Made by a program: the position numbers and the translations under genes. DNA of 64,000 nt from Eulemur rufifrons (Eukaryota; Chordata; Mammalia; Primates; Lemuridae). Positions within the stretch are counted from its first letter, which is position 1, and the number at the start of each line of letters is the position of its first letter. The stretch lies in assembly GCF_041146395.1 (NCBI RefSeq), contig NC_090989.1, positions 241,790,843 to 241,854,842 on the forward strand, written 5' to 3'. Positions 1 to 10,544 of this stretch are shown here, piece after piece. A model generated the notes under the pieces. The model saw only the letters and a list, made by a program, of their open reading frames with translations. It ran no database searches and had not been told where the DNA came from.

Positions 1-1763
1 ATTCACTATGAAAAAGCAAGTTGACTTGAATTCCTTTAAAGTTTTTAAAAGTTAATTAATATTCATTAAGCACTTTGAAGATAAAATGTATGTCAAGAGT
101 AATAATTATTTTTAAAAATAAAATCACAGGGTGCTGCCATTCTATAATTTTTTGTATTCTTTATTTTTTTAAATCCATACTTCAATATCCCCCAAAGTCA
201 GGAGGCAGTGAAGATGTAAGAATGTAGCCTGTATTTTTTTTCAAGCAAATGCAAAATCAAGCAAAAATCAAAAAACAAATAAATGCATTTTTCACACTGC
301 ATTCTGTTCTCCACAACTTTTAGTCCCTAAGCATACATAAAAGCACTATTCTGAGTATGAAGGAAGCATTGTATTTAAAAGCAGTGGGACAGAAACTGAC
401 CAACTCTGAATCTCAAGGCCTGTGACGACGACCACAATTCCACTAACCATAGCATCAGGAGAGGTGGACTATATCCTCTATGCAGACTCTTCTCTACGCA
501 GCTTGAACACTATCTATGCCACCCAAAATAACCAAGCGTTGGACATCAGCCCATTTATTCTACGTATGAACTCACAAAAACCACGTTTCATATTGACAAT
601 GGAAATTTGATCAATTATATAATTCATTTATTAACAATTTAAAAGACTTTAAAAAGATCTCTCAAAAGACAAATTCCTGGTAGATCCAGTCGTAAGAACC
701 TAAGTCTAAGAATCTAGAAGAACCTAGTGATTTCCTTGCAGGAAATTAAAAACTGTGGTTAAGCCTGAGGTTAGATGCCCACCCACACCTCAGTACTTCT
801 GCATACTAATAAACCTCCCTACCATGTGGCCTTTCCATATAGCACTTTTTTTTTTTTTTTTTTTTTTTACATTTTCTAGTGTGTACATGGCATTGGTATA
901 TCAGGGTCAGGGCACTTGCAGAGGAAGTGAGAAGCACTGTTTAGACTGAGCACATCAGAAAACTCTTGTTTCTAAAAAATCACTTGGGGGCTTGGCTTCT
1001 AGAAAAAAATGACATTCAGTTTGTCAAACCCTTGACAGACTTCCAACTTATAACTTGATTAGCATAAAATGCCTACTGGCAAAAGCAGAAACTGAATCAT
1101 TTAAATTTTTCCTCATTTTGATGATGAGTGTCAAAAACATTTTTTTAAAGATTTTAAAGGATGACCAACGGCTTTAAAATACATTAAAACATTTTTAGTT
1201 CTTAGATAGGTCCATTTAAAAAATAATTTTGATTTTTTCATATTGGTATATAGTCTTTCTCTGTATCTTGCAAGGATTTCCTAAATTTATAATCAAGTGC
1301 TCAAAGACTTAATGAAAAACACATTGTTTATAATAATCCGAGAGAAGTAATATCAACCGCACAAAGGCAGAAAAGAGCTGGCTAAATGAACGAAATTTTA
1401 AAAAGTATTTACTCCTTTAGGACTCATAATTGCAATATTTTGCCAGTAAATTTATAAAAGTTTCATATGTATTAAAGATCACATTTCTGAATTAGTAACT
1501 CTTAAAAAGTAAAATTAAACTAATCCATAAATCCAATAATTTACATATTGCAGATGTGAAATTAATTCATAAAAATATTTCCAAGTCCAGGAAGATGATA
1601 AAACCTTCTGTGTTACTGGAATAACATTTGTCTTCTTCTTCAGTTACTGGCCTCTAGAATTTTAACTGTGGTGATAAAGTGTTCTACAATATGCAGGGTG
1701 ACAATTTCAAAGTCTTCCATAAAGTCAGTAATCCCATGTCTTTTAAACTCCTAACTAACCAAG
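1..1763. other. AT-rich non-coding DNA, probably intronic
   Basis: I see no gene, RNA gene or clear repeat here apart from a poly(T) run. The open frames are at most about 65 codons and have no recognisable domain. If the minus-strand gene starting at the 16.3-16.9 kb CpG island is real and extends beyond the window, this lies in its first intron. That placement is inference. Confidence 0.5.
846..868. repeat. poly(T) run
   Basis: An uninterrupted run of 23 T. No Alu or L1 body is attached on either side, so it is a simple homopolymer or the tail of an element too decayed to see. Confidence 0.9.
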
Positions 1764-1775
1764 CAGAAATTTTTC

Positions 1776-2111
1776 TTTTTTCTTTTTTTTTTTTTTGAGA
1801 CAGAGTCTCGCTCAGTTACCCGGGCTAGAGTGCCGTGGTGTCAGCCTAGCTCACAGCAACCTCAAACTCCTGGGCTTAAGCAATCCTCCTGCCTCAGCCT
1901 CCCGAGTAGCTGGGACTACAGGCATGTGCCACCATGCCCGGCTAGTTTTTCTATATATATTTTTAGCTGTCCATATAATTTCTTTCTATTTTTAGTAGAG
2001 ACGGGGTCTCGCTCTTGCTCAGGCTGGTCTCGAACTCCTGAGCTCAAACGTTCTGCCCGCCTCAGCCTCCCAGAGTGCTAGGATTACAGGCGTGAGCCAC
2101 CGCGCCCGGCC
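1776..2111 (-). mobile_element. Alu SINE, strepsirrhine-type, full length
   Basis: A dimeric 7SL-derived SINE in reverse orientation: T-rich tail first, then right and left arms, ending in the complement of the GGCCGGGCGCG start. The A-rich linker between the arms is extended by a segment reading TTAGCTGTCCATATAATTTC, which I associate with lemur and galago Alus. Flanking imperfect target-site duplications are visible, CAGAAATTTTTC at 1764-1775 and CAGACATTTTTC at 2113-2124. The internal ORFs of 66 and 83 codons are Alu translations, not genes. Confidence 0.95.
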
Positions 2112-2124
2112 TCAGACATTTTTC

Positions 2125-4329
2125 ACATAAAAAGACCAGCAAAGCTTTGAATGGTTGGATATGCCAATGCCAATATACAGAGAGGCAGAACAGAAAATAC
2201 ACACAAAAATAATTCACAGACAGAGGGCAGAAAACTCCTGAAATGGTGAGAGATGTTATGGTGTGACATATTTCACTTGGGCAAAAAAGGTCAGCTCTGG
2301 GTTGGTCCTTCCTAGTAAGTCAAATAAATGAATGCATTTTTAAAGTGCCCATTCACTGAGGTGCATTCTTCCAGGAGTTTTTGTAAAGTGCATGCCATAA
2401 TAGGTACCTGTTTGGACAAAGATAACATCACTCTGCGTTCACATGCAAGCATAGCTTGTCACTTGGCAATTTGTGCATTACTTCTTAAAAAGAAGTCATG
2501 TGTTCAGCAATTCTTGAGGAAACAGACAAGGACTCTTTTCCTACAGCCACTGATTTTAGGAGGTGGGAATTGGAAGAGTCAGAAACAGAGCAGCTAGTTT
2601 TGCTAATGTTCTAACTGGGGGTAGAGTTACCACTCAAGCCAAATGGAAGCTGAAAAGTCTTCCCCATAATAAACTAGAAGAAAAGTTAGTAGGAACGCTG
2701 TAGGTCACGATTCAACTGAAGGAAGAATCATAGAATCATAGGATGTGAAAGTTTGGATGGAACCTTTATTAGACTGGACTGGGTAGTCTAATTGCTTCAT
2801 TTAACCAATTCATAGAAGTAAAAACAAGTCTTCTGTGAGACCTCTTACCCTACAAGACATACCAATTCTACATTAAAGGTCAAGTAGCAAAATGGTGTTT
2901 GCGGTTCCTAATCCTTCACAGTGGACATGCTCCCACGATGTGACATATAGTAGCATTTTTACTTCCTATATTGCTGTTTCCACAAATTCTGTCATATATA
3001 TATATGGTGATCTGGCCATACAATAAAAAAGCATATATCTGTGTTACCCTAAGTAGTAACTGAAGAATTCTGAAATAAGGTCTTTCTTGTGTGTATAAAA
3101 ATAAATACGATGTGTGATGGTCACAAAATCAAAGTTTTAAGTAGCTTCTCTGGGCCACACAGCTCTTAAGTGGCATGGTCTACATTGGAAAGCAAGTGTC
3201 ACTCCAGTGCCTAAGTTTCTAAATACCTATTTTTGCCCCCCACCAGAACTGACTATAGGTAGATCAATAATTATTAACCATCCTAGACAAACTATAAAGA
3301 CTCTAGTAAAACTAGAGCCAAGGGACAAATACATCATGTGTTGAATGACTACTAAAATGAATGAGTTTATTCTATGTTTTTGGTTAATAGGGTCCAAAGT
3401 ATCAAATGAGTCATGTGATTTCAGAAAAACAGAAAAAGTAAGAATACAGAGAGAAAGGAGTAGGAGTTCACGCAGATGTTAGAATCACCGTTTTTATAGC
3501 ACCCATGGTAGGAAATGCTTCTTACATCATGACCTGATACATTATACATATATAACTAAAACAAAAATTTTACAAAGCAATACTTATTATCACTATGTGT
3601 AATTCATGCTGATATTTCTCTACTTCCTTTTATTTAATTTCTTAAGTAATGCTCATGGTGACCTGTAAAATTGATTTCATGACACACTAATGCGTCAGAC
3701 ACATTTTGAAAAACATTGTGCCAGAAGACTATCAAATCCTGTGCTGTCACTGCCTTTATCTCTTGCTCACGGCAGACAATATTAACAGAACCCAGCATTC
3801 TTTCTGAGTTTAGCCAAGCTTCAGTACCCATTTCAAACTAGTATTCCAGACAGTAAACATCAATTAGAGTTGGGACAAAGACACACGTGGTTACTATGTA
3901 AGTTCCAAGGGGAGAGGGTACAGGGTTAGAGTATCTATTTTTACTATTTGGCACTCTTTGTATCCTCAGTGCACATTAGTATCTGGAACATAGTAGGCAC
4001 TCAAATATCCACTGAAAGGTGAATCAGTAAATAGCCATTAAGAAGATCAGAGGGTAAGCTTTGATTCCTGAAGGCCCTCTGTAGCTCCATGCTCTCCCTC
4101 CCTTGGCTACCTTGCTATCTTTAAATATAAAGCTTTCAAAATTCGATGGTTTTGTGCACTGGATGTACCCCACCTGCTCCCAAACCCCACTTTTTAATAA
4201 GAGTTATCAGCACTAGGTTACTTGATGGTATCTGTTATTAAATACTTTCAAAGACAACTGGTTTACACTTAACAAATTACCAACAAAGATTATGAAGGTG
4301 AAAACCATGATAGAGTCCCACGATAAGCT
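2125..4329. other. Non-coding DNA with unclassified old repeat traces
   Basis: No gene is visible. Around 2725-2880 ('AGAATCATAGAATCATAGGA') and 3630-3840 the sequence reads like old dispersed repeats that I cannot name with confidence. Around 3940-4015 there is an L2-like 3' end ('ACATAGTAGGCACTCAAAT'). The 65-codon minus ORF at 3634-3831 falls in one of these repeat-like patches. Confidence 0.4.
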
Positions 4330-4530
4330 GGTACTGGAAAGGAGGACCTGCCAGCACCTGAGCTGGATACTGGTGTATATGTTTTCTCATTTCAACCCTT
4401 AAGCAATATGATCAGTTTCATATTATTACCTCATTTTACTGGTGGGGAACCAAACACTTAGAAAAAAGAAATGAGGTCACACAATTAGTAAACGTTTGGC
4501 AGAGCCAGGATTTAAACCTAGGTATTTCGT
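4330..4530 (+). mobile_element. MIR SINE fragment
   Basis: It matches the 3' half of the MIR consensus in plus orientation: a 'CTCATTTTACTGGTGGGGAA'-type stretch, then 'GAGGTCACACAATTAGTAAA', then 'GCAGAGCCAGGATTTAAACC'. This is an ancient mammalian SINE. The boundaries are approximate. Confidence 0.7.
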
Positions 4531-4840
4531 TGCTCCTTTTTTAAATTATACTTCAGCTGCTCCTGAAGATGGCATATTAAATTACAAAGAAACAATGACC
4601 AGAAAGCCTCAAATCCATTTGAAATGTGTGAATTTAACAGGTTATCATACGGGAAAAATAAAACCCAATACCTTAGTAATGTATTTCATCACATTACTTT
4701 TTCTGTGCCAAATCTTTGTGAGTTATTCATTGCTGGGTATGTTTTTCTTGGCAGCTGTTAATCTTGGCTCAGACATAAGTTCTTACTGTAGAGTAATTCA
4801 GATGTGTTAAGTCCTCTATTACACAGAGAAAAAAAACAAG

Positions 4841-4842
<2 letters not shown>

Positions 4843-4872
<30 letters not shown>
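4843..4872. repeat. (TG)15 microsatellite
   Basis: Fifteen uninterrupted TG dinucleotides. Runs of this kind are usually length-polymorphic and can adopt Z-DNA. Confidence 0.97.
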
Positions 4873-4876
<4 letters not shown>

Positions 4877-5203
4877 ATGGGTCAAGTCCAAGGGGAAGTA
4901 TAAAATGGAAACAATATATGATTTGGGGGTGTGTGCACAGGGCACTTAAAAGAAGTTGAAGGCAGAATCAACAATTTTTGTCTTCTGGCTCTTAGCAGAA
5001 ATACTGTAAGGAAATGGAGTGGACAAGAGCAGCATGGGTCAAGTTTAACTCACATCCGCCCCCTACACTAGTGTACACTGTTTGACGTAGTCACAGAACC
5101 TGCAATGTGTAATTTGCCCTGTCATGACCATGAGTCACTGTAAAAGTTACTGAGAAGACTGTTCAAAAAAGCGTATTTCTATTATAACTTTACAATAGTA
5201 GTT

Positions 5204-5704
<501 letters not shown>

Positions 5705-5744
5705 TTTACAGCGTAACACTATGGCCTGAGCAACATAACTACTA

Positions 5745-5935
5745 TACTCTACCTGCCTCCTCTAACCCCCTAGTCTCCTCATCAGTAAAATGGAGATGAT
5801 AATACCTGCTTCGTTGTGTTTTTGTGAGGATTGAGTCTTGTTTGTGTAGAGCATTTAACTATGCCTATGACATAGTAAGTGCTCAATAAATGTTAATTAT
5901 TGTTATCATCATCAACATCATCAAAGATCACCACT
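5745..5935 (-). mobile_element. MIR SINE
   Basis: Reverse-orientation MIR: a 'CTCATCAGTAAAATGGAGAT' core, then 'TTGTGAGGATTGAGTC', then 'AGTAAGTGCTCAATAAATGT'. It is near full length and diverged as expected for MIR. Confidence 0.8.
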
Positions 5936-5942
5936 GTGCAAT

Positions 5943-6110
5943 GCAGAGTTTCCCAAAGTAGGTAGATTCAGGGGGGAAAAGGGATTCTGTGGTCAAATAA
6001 ACTTGGAAAATGTTGGCTTAAAGCCAGACAAGTTTATTGTGGAAATTCTCAGAATCTTTAATGAGCAAAAAAATACATACATGCAGCATTTTCCCAAATG
6101 ATCTGACTAA
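5943..6110. mobile_element. Possible old DNA-transposon relic
   Basis: The block begins 'GCAGAGTTTCCCAAAGTAGG' and continues 'TGGTCAAATAAACTTGGAAA', which resembles a hAT-type MER element whose name I cannot fix. The overlapping ORFs at 6037-6330 (both strands) have no domain and are not called as genes. Confidence 0.35.
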
Positions 6111-6594
6111 AGAATCCTATGCAGAATATTGCAGGACAGAACACACTTTAGGAAAAGGCGGATGTGGTGGAAGGGCACGGACTGAGAATCTACAGATAGG
6201 ACTCCATGAAGCCTGGGTAGGTACCTTGACCTTCCTTGGCCTCAGTGATGACCAATCCAGAAAAACGGGGGCCTTCCCTGATCTGAAATGCTCTGACTCT
6301 CTGATGCTTTTAGTCATTACATGTCATTAGCAGACCTCAAAGACATGCATTTTCAGATGGCAAGGACACCATGGTCAGGCAAAATGAAGAGCTGTGACAA
6401 TTCCCAGGATGATCATGCCCCCCAAACTTCTGTGATTGAGGAAGCACAAATATCCAACATGGGAAAGCAAGATGAACATGATGTTCATCTAAATGCTAGT
6501 TTATTTGTTGTTTTTGCAAATGCAGCCAAATTATTCAAATAGAAAGCAGAACTAGCAGAGAAGACTATGTGAGCAATAAGATTCAACTACTTAA

Positions 6595-7095
6595 AGCAGT
6601 GGTCCCAACGTTTTTGATAGCTGGGACCGGTTTCACGGAAGACAATTTTTCCACAGACCAAGGAGTGCAAGGATGGTTTGGGGATGATTCAAGTGCATTA
6701 TATTTACTGTGCACTTTATTTCTATTATTATTACATTGTAATAAGAATGAAATAATTATACAAACCTCTCTGCTAATGATAATCTGTATTTGCAGCCGCT
6801 CCCCAGTGCTAGCATCACCACCTCAGCTCCACCTCAGATCATCAGGCATTAGACTCTCATAAGGAGCGTGCAACCCAGATCCCTCACGTGCTCAGTTTAC
6901 AGCAGGGTTGGTTTTGCTCCTATGGGAATCTAATGCCGCTGCTGACCTGACATGAGGCAGGGCTCAGGCGGTGATGCGAACGATGGGGAGTGGCTGTAAA
7001 TACAGAAGCTTCTGCTAGTTTGCTCTCCCGCCACTCACCTCCTGCTGTGTTGCCCAGTTCCTAACAGGCCACAGATGGTACCACCAGTGTAATCT
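6595..7095 (-). mobile_element. MER1-type hAT-Charlie DNA transposon
   Basis: The left end 'GCAGTGGTCCCAACG' is followed by 'GGGACCGGTTTCACGGAAGA' and 'ACAATTTTTCCACAGACCAA'. The right part contains 'GATGGGGAGTGGCTGTAAAT' and 'GTTCCTAACAGGCCACAGAT'. This matches the reverse complement of MER1A/B, a Charlie3-derived non-autonomous element. The last bases of the right terminal repeat are decayed. The 97-codon ORF at 6569-6862 lies mostly inside it and is not a gene. Confidence 0.85.
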
Positions 7096-7934
7096 ATTCA
7101 ATTATCTCTTGTTATACACCACATAAAATAAGCAGAGAATATGGCAAGACAGGATTGTTACCTCAAGAAACCAAACCTCTATTTGGGGAGAAAGATGCAC
7201 ACATACTAGGTATCCAGTGTGTGCTCTGACAGAGGTTTAAACAAAAGCCCACAGGAACAGAGTCATCTCAGTTATTGTCATTTTTTATAATTCAAATGTA
7301 CAATAACAAAAACACAAAATAAAATTTAAAAGTGAAATGTAAACATGTATCTTTTTGTTTGGGTTCCCAGATGAGCATCCTTATTGTCCATTGTTCAGGC
7401 ATCATCTAGAAGTATCAGAAAGGTATTTAAAATGCAGGGCGTGTGTACTGTTTGTCATTCACTATGATCTTCACCCCTCGAGTCTGTTGGTACAGTTTGT
7501 CCTGAATCTTCCAGGCATGACAGAGATGGCACTTTTCTGGGATACAGAGTGAAAAGAATAAGCCTGGTATTGTCCAGGGCATTGTTTCATTGTATTACAA
7601 CTTTAAGGTATTTTAAATTGCATAACTGAAATCTTTCACTCTAGAAGAGTAGCCAGTATACAGGTTTTAACACCACTATCTGGTGAAGCCCAGATACCCC
7701 CTGTCACAATAATAACCTCAAAAAAACCCACAATGTTTTTGCATCCATGTACCCCTTCTCAGAGGAAATGCATAAAATAAATCAGATACAAATGAAACCA
7801 ATGATACTGAAATATCTAAAACACAAATTTGAAATAGCAATAGAATTTTGATGATTGAAAAGAACAAAAAATTAACTCATCCCCTTGTTTAATTCCTTCT
7901 TCTCATCGGAAATAATTCCCCAAAAAATCTCTGT
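7096..7934. other. Non-coding DNA
   Basis: I see no gene, RNA gene or repeat that I can name. It is AT-rich with scattered short frames only. Confidence 0.4.
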
Positions 7935-8165
7935 TTTAATAAAATATTCAGGTATACATATAAAACACTTTAGCATACATGAACTCATTTGATTCTCATA
8001 ACATCCCTGTGAGGAAGGTAATATATTAATATTAGCATTAACCTCATCTAACAAATGAGAAAAGTGAGGCAGAGAGCTTTTAGTCCTGCCCAAGTCACAC
8101 AGCCAGAAGTTAAGTGTTGAGCCAGGACTCAAATTCAGGGGTTCTGACTTTAAAGTCCACACCTA
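7935..8165 (+). mobile_element. MIR SINE
   Basis: Plus-orientation MIR: 'ATTCTCATAACATCCCTGTG', 'AAATGAGAAAAGTGAGGCAG', 'CAAGTCACACAGCCAGAAG', then 'GAGCCAGGACTCAAATTCAG'. The 96-codon minus ORF spanning it is an artefact of the repeat. Confidence 0.88.
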
Positions 8166-9689
8166 GGCCATGACTCTACACGGTATCTATAATGCTGGGG
8201 TGGGAGAGCTGTATGCTAAGATTCTTCTGTCCATAGCAAGCCACTCAACCAAGCCACTGCTTAGATGGGGCAGCACTGGTAAGTGATAAGCAACGTTTGT
8301 GCATTTCCTCATTGCTCATTCTCACACGTGATTGTGCATGAACTAGTGTCATTCTCTAGAATCCACTGGTTCCAGCAACCCTATTTCTGGTGACAAACTT
8401 GTCTGTTTTAGTTTTTTTCTTTCAATTTCAGATGACTTTCAATTTGTGTGTAGTCCCTGTTTCTTATTTTCAGATACAAAAAGAGACAATGGTTTCCTAT
8501 TTTCAAACTACTTTAAGATATTCTTTGATCAAAAATTTCCTTAAAAATGCTTGGGTTTGGTTGCCTTTGGTGGTATCCCAGCATGTTGTTTTTTTCCAGC
8601 ATGTTTTTTTTTATGTCATCCTGCTCTCAACCTCTCTTTCCCCATGCACAAGCTTTGCTTTCTTCGAACATAACCACTGTTTCAATGAAGCTCAAACGAG
8701 GAATTCTGATTTTAAAAAAGAAAAAGCCCCAAAGCTTTAATTGCTTTTACTTTGTAAAAGTCATTTTTCCATTATGAAATTTATCTTTTACACGTTTACT
8801 TTCTTCTCATGTAGATTTGTCTAATTGTGTCTTCAACATTTTTGCTTTGACTTTAAACTCATTTTTATTTTTTTTATTTTTTTGCCATTAAAGCTCCTTT
8901 TGTTTCTCTGTATTTTAATCATTGTTTTGTTTAGTTGGCAAACTGACTTGGTCCACTCTTCATTCAGCCTTCTGTTTTTGTTCTTTTATTGTGTCCTTGT
9001 GCTGAATTTCAGACACTGCAAAATGTGAACCCTGGAAGGGGACTTTACAATTACCCTGTTCAAGAGTGCAAGGTCTTTAACCTCCACACACACACAGAAT
9101 TAGTCCTAACCTCCTTTGCCACCTGGGGTAGAGAACAGAGGGAAGGGCTGAGGGGGAAGGTAGAATAGTGCTGAAGGAGAAGCATGGGTACAGGTAGTGC
9201 TTTACCTGGGTATGGAAGAGTATATGTGTGGGTGTGTGATGTGTCCTCCCATGGGGAGTTCCCTTAAATCCCCTAGAAGAGGTACAGTAATGACAGGCCC
9301 TTGAAACTTAGCATGGAGAGCTTTAAGATGGGCCACCTTTAAAATCTCTTGGGTAGCCCTGAAGCATGTCCTCAGTTTACACATTGACAGCCCAGGCAAA
9401 TCGTCCAAAGTCACAAGGGAGTAAACACTGGAGATTCAGCACTGGAACCCACGTCCCTCCCTCTACTACATTCTGTGGGGTTCATATCTCACTTGAAAAC
9501 CAGAAAAACATTATTTCCACCTTATTCCTTGGTTTTACTCTTTCTCTAGTGAATTCGGTTACAAAAACTCTTCTTTCAACTCATGCCTTAATTATGGCTG
9601 GCTCTGGCAGTTGTCAAGCCCCACAGCTCCAACAGGCTTTATATTCCCAAAAAAAGTCAGATATGATAATAAAAAAAAGAATTACCTAT
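8166..9689. other. Non-coding DNA, T-rich in part
   Basis: Strongly T-rich between 8400 and 9000 on the plus strand, which opens several overlapping hydrophobic-looking frames (8390-8740, 8547-8777, 8825-9028). They overlap one another in different frames and their composition follows the base bias, so I do not call them coding. No named repeat is recognised. Confidence 0.4.
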
Positions 9690-9812
9690 TTAATCTTCAC
9701 AACAACTAATAAAGATAAAAATGATTCCCATTTCAAAAAAGAGGAAACCGAGGCTCAAGAAGGTCCAGTAAGTAATTTGTCCAAGGTTGCAGTTAGTGGT
9801 AAGCTATTCATA
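9690..9812 (+). mobile_element. MIR SINE fragment
   Basis: Plus-orientation MIR: 'TTTAATCTTCACAACAACTA', 'AGAGGAAACCGAGGCTCAAG', then 'TTGTCCAAGGTTGCAGTTAG'. It sits inside the 196-codon frame at 9366-9956, which argues against that frame being a gene. Confidence 0.75.
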
Positions 9813-10094
9813 CTTGTTACTACACTTCAACAAAGACATAGTAGAACTTTCATAGGCAAAAAAATATTTTCCTTTTATTCATTCCCTCATTGTTTCATGA
9901 AATATTCACTGAACATCAATTGTGACTCAAAGGCTATAACTGCATTCCAATTCTAGTGCAATGGTTCAAAATACTGTATTTATAGTTCTTTTGGAATGGG
10001 CTTCAGAAAAAATTTATAAACCATCTGAAATATCACATTTAGTACTTTGAAGACACTATCCACTTCTTTCAGTCATAAACATTACTACGTATAT

Positions 10095-10272
10095 CATTTG
10101 TGTCTTTTGCCAGACTTGGACATGAAACACCTTGAAATAGTTCTAAAAATCAAAGAAAAAAAATGTGCTACAGCTGAAGACATTCAAAATGCTATACAAA
10201 TCACTCTCCAAACAGTTTCTAAAAGAGTTCCACAAATACCCTACTTCATTAATGGGAAATATATAGCAAAGT
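10095..10272 (+). pseudogene. Possible mariner-like transposase relic
   Basis: A 75-codon frame (10047-10274) contains 'LKIKEKKCATAEDIQNAIQ', which faintly recalls the C-terminal part of mariner-like transposases where a 'F.T.EDIQ' motif occurs. No DDD catalytic core and no terminal repeats are seen. It may equally be chance in AT-rich DNA. Sequence resemblance from memory is the only support. Confidence 0.15.
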
Positions 10273-10294
10273 AATCAAGAGCAGAGACATAGGA

Positions 10295-10530
10295 ATAGAA
10301 AAGGTTTGAATCCGAGGGCCCTAACATTTATTAACTGTCTGACATCTTTACTCTTGCCAGGCTAGTTTTCTTGTCTGTGAAATAGGAACAGTCATGGCCT
10401 GGATTGGAGAATTACCGGGAAGATTATGTGTGGTAATATATATAAAGCACGTGGAAGAAAGCATGGAATCCAGGAAATGATCAATAGCTTGAGCTATAAT
10501 TGTTATTTTATTATTATCACTGCTCTGGCA
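10295..10530 (-). mobile_element. MIR SINE
   Basis: Reverse-orientation MIR: a decayed 'GTTTGAATCCGAGGGCCC' start, 'TTTCTTGTCTGTGAAATAGG', 'GGTAATATATATAAAGCACG', and the end 'ATTGTTATTTTATTATTATC'. The order and spacing fit the consensus. Confidence 0.7.
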
Positions 10531-10544
10531 ATTAGAAGAAGTGG

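Noticed and set aside
8390..9028. Hydrophobic short frames that look like membrane proteins
   Set aside because: The DNA is T-rich, which yields Phe/Leu-rich translations in any frame. Frames overlap and none has conserved features.
9366..9956. A 196-codon plus-strand open frame, the longest outside the CpG island
   Set aside because: A MIR SINE (9690-9812) lies inside it, the peptide has no recognisable domain and there are no exon or promoter signals.
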